64,000 nt of DNA from Taxillus chinensis (Eukaryota > Streptophyta > Magnoliopsida > Santalales > Loranthaceae): NCBI GenBank assembly GCA_023512835.1, contig CM042087.1:11569715-11633714 (forward strand), given 5' to 3'. Below are positions 11,502 through 23,753 of the stretch, piece after piece. The notes under the pieces were generated by a model, which ran no database searches, was not told where the DNA came from, and saw only the letters and a list, made by a program, of their open reading frames with translations. Positions within the stretch are counted from its first letter, which is position 1; every line of letters starts with the position of its first letter. Both the position numbers and the translations under genes were made by a program.

Positions 11502-13303
11502 TGTCACGCCCGAATTCCCAACCCGAGGAAACAGTACGTGACTCCCATTCACCCACACGGAGGGCAATGGGGTTGGATTATTGGATGCCACACAAACAAG
11601 ACTAACAATTACAATAAATCAAACAAGCCACATCTTTATTTAATTTCAAACATTTAAGGTTCACAAACTAAACATGTTCTTTACTACAATTCAATTCCCT
11701 TAGTACATTTCTCCCTTGGGGTTACATAAATTAAGAAATTACATCACCGGGGTGAATAAATGAAGTGGTCTTACCTTGGTGTATCCACCTAACGCCCGTA
11801 AGTCCCCTGAAAACAAGCAAACACGGTAGGAGGGTGAGCAACCACAACACGGTAGGGATCAAGTCTCCCCAACCTTTCCCATGCTCCTATGGCTACATCA
11901 TGTGCATGTGAAGTGACGTGCGGTATTAAGAAAATAGCACTCCACACGAGCGCGTAACCTCAACCACCACATCGGTTAAAAAACCACATTTAACAAGTAA
12001 TTTAACCGCCTCTTAAGATACCGATTTAACAGCTCTCAAGCAAAGTAATTTAACCGCCTCTTGAGCCATCGAGCTTAACCGCCTCTGGTGCAAAGTACTT
12101 TAACCTCTTCGACGGATACCACATCATGCACACAATACACCACGGTCACTAGCATAAAACCAAACACTTGGTGTGCACCCGTTCACAGGTCGACAAACCC
12201 AGCCGTTAGTGAATAGGACTAATACTAGATGCGCACATACACCAAAATCACAAGTCTAGCCACATGGGCTATTACCAAACATGTAATGGGCATATACGCA
12301 GCTATATTCACACAAGCATTTCATCGAACATATAGCATGCAACAACGAACCACACCAAAATGCCATTGAAGGCCAACATCCATGTAGGAGATCACACTTA
12401 TAGGGATTACATATATATATATATATATATATATAAAACAGATATAATCCATAGGCTACCCCAGAACCCTAGAACAGAGGAGGATTTAGGAAGAACAGAA
12501 CCCTACCTCAAGTAAAATGCAACAACACCGCAATATCGTTTCCCCGCCGAGCCGCCCGCCCACGAGACACCGATCACCCACGCAAGACGCCGACGGCAAC
12601 CGGGAGCTCTCCTTCCCTCTCTCTCTCTCTCTCGCGACGGTTGTGGAGCAACAAACCCCAAACCTAAAATAGGGGCTCCCTCCTTATATAGACTGACATA
12701 AAGCGACGCTGGTTTTGGTTCCAAGTGATCCAGAAAAATCAAAGCAGCCGTAGTTTGATGGAACAAAGTATAAACTTCCCACGTCCGTACACGCACGAAA
12801 ATATTCTGATTTCCCGACATGGTCCTTTGGGAAAGATGAAGTTAGAATGACAAAACCAAGGTAACCATGCAAGCAATGCTTTGTGATTGAGCACTTTGAT
12901 TCCCCCGATTGGCGTGCCGCTCAAATATGTTTTCAGGCTTCGCTTCCCAAGCCTCATACCGTCTTGTGGGAGTGCCGAGAAGCAAAAATATCTTTGTGAA
13001 ATGGGTGGTCACGTGCAGCTCCCAGTGCTCTGGAAATTTACGTGGTGAATGAGAGGACCTCGTTACAGCGGCTTTTATCCTTGCACGCCAATTGTTTGAG
13101 GCCATCTCTTTTTATAACAAAGTGAGCTCCAAAATCTGCTTAAACGTTTAAAGCAGCATGTATATGCGTAGCATCTTCACAGGAGGCATAAATGTCATTA
13201 CCAGCATCCGTGGACCTCCCAAAGTCCTATTAGGCTGTCTCTTACCTGAACTTGTGCACCAACATCGAGGTTTGTGGTTAACCTGCACTTACGGGTCATT
13301 ACG
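11502..13303 (-). repeat. Family A LTR (5' copy of the LTR pair)
   Basis: Same family as the adjacent LTR, with many small indels and substitutions; its last base is G instead of the expected A. AACCGCCTCT tandem units are at about 12000-12115, a (TA)n run near 12411-12435 and a (CT)n run near 12615-12632. The strong divergence from 9766-11487 suggests long residence. Confidence 0.87.
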
Positions 13304-14065
13304 TTGATCCTTTGATTTAGGGAACATCGCCATGTATACCCTGGTGAAGTCATTGATAACCACTAGGGTATATCTCGCACCGGCAAGAGAAGCAATAGAA
13401 ATGGGACCACAGAGGTCCATGTGAAGAAGTTGCACCAGAGCAATTATTGAATTAACTGATTTGCTCTTAAAGTTGTGTTTGGTCTGCTTGCCGAGTTGAC
13501 ATTCTCTACAGATGGAGTCTCTGGAGAATTTGTGTTTGGGCAAACCATTTGCTAAGTCAAGCGACGCTAATTTAGACAAGGTTTTAAAATTTAAATGTGC
13601 GCAACACTTGTGCCATAGCAAACTTTCTTCATCTGATGCTTTAGTGAGGAAGCATACAAGGTCAGAAGAATTATTTCTTAAGACCACTAAGTGTATGTCC
13701 CCATCTCTTAATCCAGATAACTTAACATCTCCGGATAGATTTTCCCTAACTGTGCACGTGTTGGACATAAAGGAGACAGTAAATCCTTTGTCACATAAAT
13801 TACTGGCACTCAACAGATTGTGCTTCAAACCTTTGACTAGTGCAGCTCTAGTGATTGATACATAGCCGCTGGTTAAAGTGCCATACCCCACAGTCTTACC
13901 TTTGCTGTTGTCCCCATATGATACGATGGGCCTCGTGTGTTAGTAACATGAACGAGCAGAGACTGATCACCAGTCATATGTCCGGAGCATCCACTATCAA
14001 GGATCCACTTGCTTTGATTGATCTTTAACTTCAAGTGATCCGGCAATGCAATCCAGAGATGCTCT
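13304..14065 (-). pseudogene. Sirevirus-1 protease and integrase N-terminal region
   Basis: Minus-strand copia pol start. The aspartic protease motif WILDSGCSGHM is encoded at about 13975-14010. A 200-codon open stretch (13891-13289, whose last codons run into the inserted LTR) carries the GAG-pre-integrase zinc domain: LWHKCCAHLN and CRECQLGKQTKH give the HHCC ligands. The first integrase acidic residue is in HMDLCGPI. The expected VVIDD reads VVIND. A frameshift separates protease from integrase. The coding sequence is interrupted at 13303 by the LTR pair after the KSKDQ motif and resumes at 9765. Confidence 0.88.
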
Positions 14066-16375
14066 TGTAAGTCAACAGTTTACACTTTTGGTGCCCAAAC
14101 TTGTTTCGTGCAGTTAGGACAAACAGAAGTGGTGTCAACAATTCCGGATTTCACTTTGTTGGGAGTTTTAGCTTTCCAGGTTGACTTTATTTTGTTAGAT
14201 TCAGCTACTTCTTTTACTTGGGTTTTCTTGGGAGAGATACTCCGAGATATAGATTTTAATTTGCTCGAAGAACCCTTTTTGATAAACTGATCTTTATTAA
14301 TATGAATTTGATTACAAAGCCAGCTATCAGATAAGCTCTAGCATTCATAGTGATATGACCTATTTCTCAACAGATGGAACAGACACTATGATGCGGAGTG
14401 GTAACAGGGGATACAGGTTTCTCAGGTTTTACAGATTTTCTACTCTATTCCCTATGGCCTAATCCTTTGCGATTGGGTAACGCGCTCTTGGCCCTAGATG
14501 CGCCAGCCTTAGCCTTTCCTTTCTTTCTAGGTGCTATAGTTTCAGCTTTAACTGCAACAACCTTCCCTTCATCGTTAGATACGGGTGCTACTGCTTCGAG
14601 AATAGCAGTAACAGCTTCTGTTCCATAATCATAGACTATGGTACCACCTGAAATGAAACCATCCAACGGTTTAGATGTACTAACAGGGTAAAGGTTGGTT
14701 AGTTTCGGAATGAAATCCGGAGGACACTCAATAGTTTGTGTGGAGGTTGATGGTTCGGAGCCTAGGCCAGGTTTGACTCGGATGTTGTCTGGATCGGTCC
14801 AAAATGTAGAGGTTATTTCCCCGGATTTTAGCCACTTATGATTTATTTTCTTTTCCTGTTCCAGTTCATTTTTGAGTCTTTTCACAATAACTTTTAGGTC
14901 AGTTAGGTTGGTATTTAGGAAATGATTTTCAGCTCTTAAATCATGATACCAAGTCTCTTTACTCTTAAAGTCAATTATGTCCTTTTGTAGTCTAGCAACA
15001 GTAATTTCAAGACGTTTGTTCTGACTTTCCATATCTTTGTACATTTGAATAATTATTAGTCTTTCATTTTTTTCGTGATCACGTTCAGTAATAAGAGATT
15101 CTAATTTACTCATGAGCGCAGAGATCGAAGGTACCTCAGTATTTGCCATGAGGCAGACGTTCGGCTTAGGAGTTGGCTCATCATCTGAGGATTCCTCCTC
15201 TTCTTCCAAGCCACTGACGTACTTTGTGACGAACGCCTTCCTCTTGTTCTTGCTGTTGTCTGAGGTGGAGCGGCAAGGAGTAACCTTGTCACTTTTCATG
15301 TCCACTTTAGATTTGGATTTACAGTCCTTGGCACAGTGACCGGCTTTCCCACAATTATAGCATTCTTGGGAACTGGACTCCGAATGCTCTTTCCTTTGGA
15401 ATGATGATGAGGACCTTCTTCCGAATCCTTTTTTGGTTTTCCACAGGAATCGCTCGAAGGATTTGACGAGGAGAGCTATTTCCTCTTCAGCGTCAGAGTC
15501 AAAATTCTCAGACTCTTCGGTATCATCATCCCTCAGTATGCTAAGGCATTCCGTAGCTTTAAAAGCTACCCCCTTTTCTTTCCGAGCTATTTTCTTATCT
15601 CGGTTAGCGTATTTGAACCTGACCTCATGAGTCCGTAGCTCTTTGTATAGTTCTTCAAGGGGAACATACTGCCAGTTCTTGTCGGATTGCATCTGGAGTT
15701 GCTTAGAATAGCAGCGATCCGGCAAGGAGCAAAAAAACTTGTCATTGATTTGAGATTGAGAATAATGTTTATTGATAGTTTTAAGCTCAAGGATGAGCTT
15801 GCCAAATCTCTGATAGATGCTTTTGAGAGATTCACCAGGTTTGTGATTGAAACTCTCAAAGTTCTATCTAAGAGTACAGATAACATTCTGCATTTGGGAC
15901 TGACTTCCTTCATAGAGGATTGTCAGTTTGTCCCAGACAGCTTTCGTTGTCGTGCAGCCCTAGACATCCGTGAAAGCTTCGGAGTCCAAAGATGATGTAA
16001 CATTTGCCAGAGCCTTTTCGTTAGCACATTTCCAGGCTCTTTCATCATTGGTGAGTTCAAATCGGTCTTCGGTCTTTTAACTCCATGTTCTCCGATTGTC
16101 ATCGGAGTGGGTATCTCCTGATGAAGACACGGCCACATGAGATGATCATGGCAAACCATGAACATCCTCATGCGAGCTTTCCACTGGGAGAAAAGCTCAG
16201 GTGTGAACTTTGGCGGCTTTGTCAGAGTGAAACCAGAACTCCGTGGTTATGAGGCAGCGACAGCAGCAAGTTGAGGTGGATCAACATTTTCACTACTGCT
16301 ACGATTGGGGAGGGGCTCTTGTGCACCTCCGGAGTTAAGGTGAGTGTTGAATAGCATACCGCTTTCTTCGTCCAT
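14066..16375 (-). pseudogene. Sirevirus-1 gag
   Basis: Gag would form the virus-like particle and bind element RNA. The start at 16375 is chosen because the following residues (MDEES, then GGAQEP) match the Sirevirus-2 start. The N-terminal half has the UBN2-like copia gag core but is frameshifted near 15900-16050 and carries a stop near 16250. The largest open block (15725-14445, 426 codons) contains the zinc knuckle CYNCGKAGHCAKDC near 15350, then acidic/Ser-rich sequence, a long coiled coil (about 15120-14830) and a basic C-terminus with KGKAKAG. A CSIC...GH cluster near 14375 could be a second decayed knuckle. The coiled coil and long C-terminal extension are typical of Sireviruses and are deleted in Sirevirus-2. 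Confidence 0.87.
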
Positions 16376-16423
16376 TGATGAAAGAGAGAAGGAGTGGGAT
16401 CTCTACTTTGAACAGTTAAAACT

Positions 16424-16435
16424 TGCTCGATACCA
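16424..16435 (-). other. Sirevirus-1 primer binding site
   Basis: Complement reads TGGTATCGAGCA, two bases inside the 5' LTR. It matches the TGGTATC... signal complementary to the 3' end of initiator-Met tRNA used by many plant LTR elements. Confidence 0.85.
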
Positions 16436-16437
16436 CT

Positions 16438-17859
16438 TGTTGGTCCCTTGGAGCCTAGAGGGGGGTGAATAGGCTCTTATTGAAACTCTTTCCTAACTCT
16501 TTGGCACAACACTTATCTAGTTAAGAGATAGAATCAATGTGGAAGATAACCAGGATAGTGGAAGTATTTTGTTTTATTATCGATATGATAAGTACAACAA
16601 AATGAAAGCGGACTAAAAGCTTGAAAGCTTTTAGACCTACTTAACAACTCTTTAACACTCTGTTTACAATGTACTCACACGCTAGCCTTTATGATCTCAA
16701 TGAGCTTTGGTACATACACAAAATTATTACATGCTCACCCTTTCTTATAAAATGTACAAGTGTTGCGATTTTTAGAGACATCCACAAGAGACAACCTTGG
16801 AACTTGTTGTTCTAGACATTGTGCACGTTCATCGTTTCTTGGAAATATCTCTCGCCTCAATTGCTGCGGATGTGGTCTTCAAGATCATGGGTTTGCAACG
16901 CATAAGAGTCTTTGTAAGTTCCCAAGTGTAGTTGAAGTTGTGTCCACATATCAAGATGATCCACGTGTAAGATGTTTTAGGTTCTCAACAAGTTTGTCTT
17001 ACATCGTGAAGCGGTGAGTTGGTGACTTTGAATACGAAGAGATAAGTTGAAGTAGCATCTTCTTGAATCCGATGTAAGGTTCCTTACTCCGTGTTAAACT
17101 AAGCTCGGATCCTTACTTCGTAATACTGATTGCTTACTCCGTATCAATTTGGTACTGGAATCCTTATTCCGTATAAGCGCTTCCTTACTCGTATGAAAGA
17201 GAAGGTCGGAGTGCTTACTCCGCATCAGCGCTTCCTTACTCCGTATCTAGTTTCCTTACTCCGTATAAGTTAAAGGAATGGATGGCTTACTTCATATCAG
17301 CACATCCTTACTCTGCATGAGTGAGTGGTTCGGATTCCTTACTCCGCATCTAGTTTTCTTACTCCGTGCGAATAAAGACTCAAGTCCTTATTCCGTAGAA
17401 GTACTTCCTTACTCCGCATGTATGGAAGACTCGGATTCCTTACTCCGTGTCTTCTTTACTTTAGTCCGGTTGAGTGGAAGACTTAACCTTTTAACTCGAT
17501 GACGATTATCTTACTCCGTGCGACTTTGTAGACTAAGATTCTTACTCCGCATCTATTTGACTTAATCCGTTTGAAGTATTAGGTGCAGATTCCTTAATCC
17601 GTAGCTTTTAAGTTCTTAGTCCACACGAATGATCCTTATTCCGTATGAAGTAAGGACTTGGTTATTTACCAAGTGTTTGACGACACTCATTCTCACCTGG
17701 ATCAGGATTATGTATCATGTCCTTAGCTTTGCTCTCACGAGTGTAGATCCGGATGAAGATCATATCTTACGCAATGACTTAAGACAAAACAACAAAGGTC
17801 TCAAATCAAATTACATAGGGCTTTAACAACATTATCCAAATTCCGGGCTTGGTCCAACA
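16438..17859 (-). repeat. Sirevirus-1 5' LTR (1422 bp)
   Basis: On the + strand it starts TGTTGGTCCC and ends GGTCCAACA, giving TGTTGG/CCAACA terminal inverted repeats. The GGAGCCTAGAGGGG end sequence recurs at 2874 and, inverted, at the end of the Sirevirus-2 LTR. The half that becomes U3 is dominated by the TTCCTTACTCCG repeat array. Confidence 0.93.
17060..17640 (-). repeat. Irregular CGGAGTAAGGA repeat array in the Sirevirus-1 U3
   Basis: More than 20 copies of a roughly 12-bp motif (CTTACTCCG on the + strand, CGGAGTAAG on the element strand), separated by variable spacers of about 10-30 bp. The same array occurs in the Sirevirus-2 LTR, with individual copies mutated differently. Confidence 0.85.
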
Positions 17860-17972
17860 ATTGCTATAATGTTATTGTTATTAAAATAATAATTTAAATA
17901 TTTTAGATTAATTATTATAATAAGTTGTTATTATCAAGATTATTATTATTATTATGATAATTATTAAGGCCA

Positions 17973-18010
<38 letters not shown>

Positions 18011-18497
18011 TAATGTTAGTATAAAAAGGGGTGGATAGGGTGAAACCCTACGTTCATTTTGTGTCGTGCGCAGAGTCCTGAGAGAGGAGCACAGGTTTGA
18101 AGCAATTGCATTCTTGATTATTTCCAAGTTTAAATCCAGGTAGGTGATTCTTGATTCTCTATTGTTCTAATTCATGAGCACAAGTTGTTAGGAATAAAAC
18201 GTGCCTAATCTTTATATATAATATATATATATATACAAATATGTGGGCGGAAGACCTCATCGTCACTCGACTTTCCAAACCTCATGTTCTTTTGCTTGGG
18301 GGACTGATGCGTCGGCTATGGGGGTGTTTGTGGTCATACATCGACCGAGACCAAGGGTGACACTGTTTCGTTTTTCCTTCTTCCTCCTGGGCCGGCCTGC
18401 GCATGTTTATGCGATTCATTATTATTATTTGATCCGAGGCTGTAGAAGGGTGTCTAACAGATAGATTTTTAACCTCTCTCTAACAGAGTTGAGCTAA
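17860..18497 (+). repeat. E1 3' LTR, distal portion (probable)
   Basis: AT-rich sequence continuing the interrupted E1 LTR, including an ATT/TTA microsatellite (about 17975-18010). A TATA-like TATAAAAAGG near 18021 is followed by an AAACCCTACG leader start and TCCAGGTAGGTGA, which looks like a splice donor or LTR leader. A second AT run is near 18210-18240. The exact 3' edge is uncertain; element D appears to begin at about 18498. Confidence 0.5.
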
Positions 18498-19714
18498 TGT
18501 CGTTTAAATCCATGCCAAACAATATTTTTAATCCCTAGATGCTTTCCACAGTGTAGTAGCAAGTAAGGGGTCAAACCCACAGAGATTGCTTGGATAAAAG
18601 TCTAATCAAATCACTGATTTACTAATACTTTCTAAATTGTTTTGGTAAACCAGTAAACTTTTAAACTAAGAACTAATTTTTATTTTGTTTTCTGTAATTT
18701 TTAGATAGCAGAAATTCAGAATTGATACCAAGGGATTGAGGTTCTAGGATCACAAGTTCACCTCCCTATGTTGTTGCTACTGATTTTATGGCTCTTTGGG
18801 GTTATTTTGATGACAAGATGCTATATATTAAGCAAGGCACCGCAAATGGTCATTGCCGGTCCTTCTAAGTGTTGGTCGCTTGAATGGTCATCATAGCGTA
18901 GCTTACACAGCCAATATATCACACATACAAGAGGATAATGGTCACACAAATCACAAGCATGTCATGAATCTCATGTCTACCCCAAGACTAGGGCTAAGAA
19001 AACCCAAGTGTACGGCCCAGATATTAAAAGATGAAGAACAGATTCATAAAAACATGAAATTATCAATTAACAAACCGAGAATTCATAAAATCGTCACAAC
19101 AACATTAGGGGGCTACACTGCTCCCCTAAAAAAAAGAATTACACACTCATAATAATCTCAATAATAATCCACACACCCATGAATAGAAGGGGGCAGAGAT
19201 AGATGGTCACTTGTCTCCACCCTAATCTCTAGAGTATGCAACGGTGCTTGATCTCTTCATGTCCAGCTCTCTGTAAAACACATTCCGCCCTTGGATCCCT
19301 TCTTTAGCCTTGCTCTCCTCTCCTCCAAGGTGGAGGAAGAACCCTAGCTCCTCCTAAATTTTCAATCCTCTAGAAAAGATGTGTTTCCCCCTTTATATAA
19401 GGTTGCGGGTCATGCATAAGGTGTGCCCTAAGTGCCAGTGTTGTCACTCATCAAAACGGCATAGTTTTGGTAAGTGACATCCATTCTTCCTTCCAACCTT
19501 AATAGCACTCAAACCAATCAGAATTTGGACAAGGGTATTTAGGGAAAAGTCATCACCATAACAAAACAAAGGCCACTGTGCAAAAATATGGCTGCACGTG
19601 ATAATGGACGTGACAATGGTCATATCACGTGCACCTCCAAATGCTCAAAAAATGTTTATGAGAGGTAGATGACATCATTTGGAGAAACTTTTGTTTTGCA
19701 CATCATATCATATG
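18498..19714 (-). repeat. Element D 3' LTR, distal part
   Basis: Left part of D's LTR, ending at the ATATG target site (19710-19714). It contains a TATA box (complement of TTATATAAGG, about 19395-19404), an ATCAAAAC...GTTTTGGT half-palindrome near 19450-19472 and an inverted pair of CACGTG boxes (19595-19600, 19626-19631). The left boundary is placed at a TG and is tentative. The open stretch 18853-19152 is not supported as a gene. Confidence 0.6.
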
Positions 19715-21143
19715 TGTAATGACCCGTGTGTAAGAAGTTAACCACAAACACCTTGGATGTTGGTGCACAAGTTTGAGGTAAGAGATGAGCCCAAGAGGGG
19801 ACTTTTGGGAGGTGCATGTGACAAGTGATAACGTACATTTATACTCTAGGAAGATGCTATGCATATACATGGGGTTTTAAGCTATTTTGGCAGATTTTTA
19901 AGCTCACTTTTGATATAGTAGATGGCCTCAAACAATTGGCGTGCAAGAACAAAAGTTGCTTAGAATGAGGTCCTCTATCTACCACAGAAATTTCAGAGCA
20001 TTTGGAGCTGCACGTGAATTCACCCATTTCACGTGCAAGCATATTTTTGCTTCTCAGACCTCTACAAGATGCAAGGAGGCTTGGGGTGAAGTTTGAGTGC
20101 ATTTGCGGTGCACGCCAATTGGGGAATTGGCGTTCAAATTGGTGTGCAGGCATGTTTTTGCATGGTTACCTTGGTTTTGTTATTCTAATCATCTTTTCCC
20201 AAAGGACCATGTTGGAATTGTGAATATTTTGGTGTGTATGGATGTGGGAAAGTCATAGCTTGTTCCATCAAAACTACGTCGTTTTGATGCTGGGATTCAC
20301 TTAATCAAAACTACGTCGTTTTGATGTTGTGTTGTCTATATAAGGAGGAGAAGCCCCTCTGTTTTAGGTTTAGGGTTTGTTGCTCCACCGGCCGTCGCAG
20401 AGAGAGAGAGAGAGAGGGGGAAGGAGAGCTTCGGTGGCTGCCGGAGCGTCTTGCGTGGGTGGTCGGAGTCTTGCGTGGAAGTGGGAGCAGGAGAACATAC
20501 AAGGTAGGGGTTCTGTTCTTCCTAAATCCTCCTCTGTTCTAGGGTTCTAGGGTAGATTATGGATTATATCTGTTTATATATATATATGTAATCCATATAG
20601 GTGTGATCTCCTATATGGATGTTGGCCTTCAATGGCATTTTGGTGTGATTCTGTTGTTGCATGCTATATGTTCGATGAAATGCCTGTGTGAATATAGCTG
20701 TGTGTATATGCCTATTACATGTTTGGTAATATGCTTGTGTGGCTGGACTTGTGATTTGTTGTATGTATGCATGCTGGGTGTTTGTTCTATTGCCTGAATG
20801 GCTGGGTTTGTGCACTTGTGAATGGGTGCACACCAAGTGTTTGGTTTTATGCTTAAGTGACCGTAGTGTGTGTTGTGTGCATGACTGTGGTATCTGGCCT
20901 GAAGAGGCGTTTAAATTACTTTGCCTGGGGAGGCGGTTAAACCAGTGGCCTGAAGAGGCGGTTATACTACTTTGCCTGAGAGGCGGTTAAATCGGTGGTC
21001 CGAAGAGGCGGTTAAATTACTTGCTTGAGATGTGGTTTGTTAGCCAGGTGTGGCTGGGGCTAGGGTTACGCCCGCTTGTGTGGAATGTTTTATTTTCTTT
21101 TTTCCTAATACTGCCATGTCACTACACCTGTGCACATGCATGT
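19715..21143 (+). repeat. Family A 5' LTR, first part
   Basis: Matches 36769-38160 with scattered substitutions (densest near 19840-19920). It includes paired ATCAAAAC/GTTTTGAT palindromes (about 20267-20328), TATATAAGG at about 20338, a GA tract (20401-20416), the conserved hairpin near 20590-20620 and five CCGCCTCT-type tandem units. It ends with the CATGT target site of element B. Confidence 0.92.
20896..21020 (+). repeat. GCCTGAAGAGGCGGTTAAA tandem repeat in the family A LTR
   Basis: Five imperfect units of about 24-28 bp. Each contains the self-complementary GCCTnnnnAGGC core followed by GGTTAAA. The 3' LTR (37967-38060) has four units. Confidence 0.85.
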
Positions 21144-23707
21144 TGTAACGCCCCCAAATCTGGACTTTCGGACCGGGTGCGTTAGATAAATAAAATATTA
21201 CAATTATATGAATAGTAATCTATTACTCAACATAAATTCGATGGTTTATTTATTACATCAAGACTCATCACAAGATCTCTAAGGTTTAGCGTTTAGAGAC
21301 TAGGTGTTGATAACCCATTATAGTTTTACATGACATAAATACTACATGCATAATCTTCTTATGATTTTATTCCAAGCACTCGAACACCATTATCCTAGCA
21401 TCCTTGCTTTCTCCTAGTTCCCTGGGGTTTGAAACAAAACATGAAAGGAAATGAGCTCAAATAGCCCAGGAAGGTTAAAAGTAAGGGATAATATATGGAG
21501 AATAATCAACTCATGGAAAAATAAGAATATCTACTCATCTAGGTTCACCACCTAGATATCTTGCATAACTTGTTATCAACTGGATTGACACTCTCCAGGT
21601 GATGTTCTTTACCCAATGCATTGGAGGTCTTTCTGGAACCACCCATAAACATATTGCCAAACATAAAACATATCTTCACAAACTTTCAAACAATCACATC
21701 AATGGTAAATTTCAACGTAAAGGAAGATCTTGCAATAATAGCCCCGATAAGTAAAAGGGGTATTCACCATTCAATAAGTTAGATTACCAAGTTTCCAAGA
21801 AGTGCCAAAGAAAGTTAATTCTTCTTAAAATAATATTATAAGAAAAAAAATCTTGAGATATAAATATAGAGAAGAAATAGAAAATGAATTTTCACGTCGG
21901 AGATCGTGGTAAGGAAAGAAGAGGGGATCCTTACTATCTTTTTGTCTTCCGCGTTTATAAACCTTGAAACAAAATTTAAAAGTTAATATTTTAGTTTGAA
22001 TAATAGTATATTCATAAATAATATATTGAGAGACATATATAAGTATATTATGGTGAAAAAACTTCTCATGATAATAATAATAATCTATACGTATACATAT
22101 ACCTATATAATATACGTATATACTATACAATATACATATATATATTGAGGGGCAAAGCCATCCATAATATATATATGTATGAGGAGACTTAGCCTTCCAT
22201 GGAATAATAATAATCTATATACTCATATATACATATCATATACATATATATATTGAGGGGCAAAGCCATCCATAATATATATATGTATGAGGAGGCTTAG
22301 CCTTCCATGGAATAATAATAATTTATATATATACATATACGTATTGTTTAATAAATATACATATATATATTGAGGGGCAAGGCCATCCATAATATATATA
22401 TGTATGAGGAGGAAGAACATGATTAATATATGCTTGAAATATTTACCTCTTGGAACTTCCAACAAGTGAGAGGAAGATTGAGAGAAGAGAAGGCTTGGAG
22501 GGCTATTGGGGTGTTAATAGAACTTTTTGGGAAGTATTTGGAGGAGAGTTTTGTAGCTTATTTGAATGGAAAGAGTGCTTGAGAAGGGAAGTGAGGCATG
22601 CTATTTATAGGTAAGGTGGTAGGTGTAATAGTGTGAAAAATAGTGTACGAATTTGACTTTGGCATTAAATTAAATTATTTAAAATATATATAATACTTTA
22701 TTTTCCTCATATTATATTTTATTAAAAACGTGGTTATCTCCTCCTACCATTTAAAAATGTTTTAAGACTTTTAAACCTAGAAGGTTCCTTTGGCATCAAA
22801 AGTCCACATTGGTGTACTCCCTACTAATTCAATTATAACGTTTTTAATTTTGTAGTTTTTGACAAATGGACAATTGTATTGCATTAGTAACTCAAATATC
22901 TACAAATGGGTACCAATTTTATAATTTTCACATGTGTATAACAAAAGTTATTGAATTTTAAAGTCATACTAAAATGTTTACCCGTTCACACTGAACCTAT
23001 GTGTAGTATTTTAACTTCTGGAATTGATTGACTTCATATTAAATTCTGAAATTTTTACACGTTTTAGCTAAGTGATAAAGGAACAAATGGGCTTTGGTTT
23101 CATGTCAATTGGATCTGTATAACTCAAGTTATGAATTTTTGAATGGGACCTCCAGAATCTGCCTTATTCAAATTTTTGGGTCTTACCTATGTTTCATACT
23201 TTTGGTAAAGTTAAGGCTTGTAATACTTACTTACCCATAGTAATTTGGTTTAAGAAACTAAATGACATAATATATAGCATCTAAACTTTTTATGATGTAT
23301 AAGAAATTATTTTATTTTTATAACGTATTTAATATTAACGCGGATAAAATAATATTATTGCGTAATCAATAAACAATAAAGTAGATAACATTATATTCCA
23401 TGACTTCTTACTTTATAAACCTATAAAGTATAATATTATAAAACATTATTACATACTCATACCTATTTATAACAATTCAAACGGATACTATTATAACGAT
23501 TAGTTACTTATTCCAACGGTTAGTTACTATTCTAACTGCTAGTTACTATTCTAACGGCTACTTACTAGTCACATGCTACTTAAATGACTATATTGGGTAC
23601 TTATTTTTATTGTGATAATATCTAAAATATTCTTTCTAACTATTTTTAGTAATGAAATTATTATTATTACTATTTAAGGAAGAGCTTAAATTTTTGCAGG
23701 TCTTACA
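21144..23707 (-). repeat. Element B 3' LTR (2564 bp)
   Basis: Nearly identical to 28618-31182. Contains three AT-rich tandem units (22145-22400). The polypurine-like tract and the TTTCGAGGACGAAA box (complement at 23726-23745) lie just inside the element. Short open stretches such as 21825-22130 and 22223-22465 are translations of TA-rich repeat. Confidence 0.95.
22145..22410. repeat. AT-rich tandem units inside the element B LTR
   Basis: Three units starting TTGAGGGGCAA at 22145, 22253 and 22370 (periods 108 and 117). Each has GCCATCCATAATATATATATG and, in the first two, a TTAGCCTTCCATGGAATAATAATAAT tail. They are copied in the 5' LTR (29619-29884) and reduced in the solo LTR (47165-47330). 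Confidence 0.85.
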
Positions 23708-23753
23708 TTATATCCCACTTAAAAGAATTTCGTCCTCGAAATTTTCGCGTACC

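Larger units (their letters stand above)
9766..13303 (-). mobile_element. Two-LTR insertion of family A lacking an internal domain
   Basis: Two family-A LTRs in the same minus orientation separated by only 14 bp (11488-11501), with no gag or pol. The spacer complement is ATATGGTATCAGGA, which contains the start of the PBS. The whole unit is flanked by a perfect 5-bp duplication TTGAT (9761-9765 and 13304-13308), so it behaves as one integration event into the Sirevirus-1 integrase. The LTRs are clearly diverged from one another, so it is old. It could be an element whose internal region was deleted after insertion, or an insertion of an already LTR-LTR-joined molecule. Confidence 0.85.
2874..17859 (-). 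mobile_element. Sirevirus-1: Ty1/copia retrotransposon inserted in the E1 LTR
   Basis: A complete but decayed copia element on the minus strand. Reading leftward from 17859 it has 5' LTR, PBS, gag with zinc knuckle, protease, GAG-pre-integrase/integrase, RT, RNase H, a long spacer, a third ORF, polypurine tract and a drastically shortened 3' LTR. LTR termini are TGTTGG...CCAACA. The flanks (ATTAT left, ATTGC right) give no clean target duplication, consistent with age. The third ORF after pol and the long gag with a coiled coil place it in the Sirevirus lineage. Its integrase is interrupted by the family-A LTR pair at 9766-13303. Confidence 0.9.

Noticed and set aside
18853..19152. 99-codon + strand frame in element D's LTR
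   Set aside because: Antisense to the LTR, no motif, and ends in simple sequence.
20321..20990. Short + strand frames in family A LTRs (also near 37376-37990 and 63645-63902)
   Set aside because: They lie in LTR promoter/leader sequence and recur only because the LTR is repeated; composition is low-complexity.
20896..21020. Possible CRISPR-like regular repeat
   Set aside because: Units are imperfect, short and tandem without unique spacers, inside a plant LTR.
21825..22465. Tyr/Ile-rich minus-strand open frames (also at 29300-29940 and 47181-47513)
   Set aside because: They translate TA-rich tandem units of the B LTR and carry no recognisable domain.
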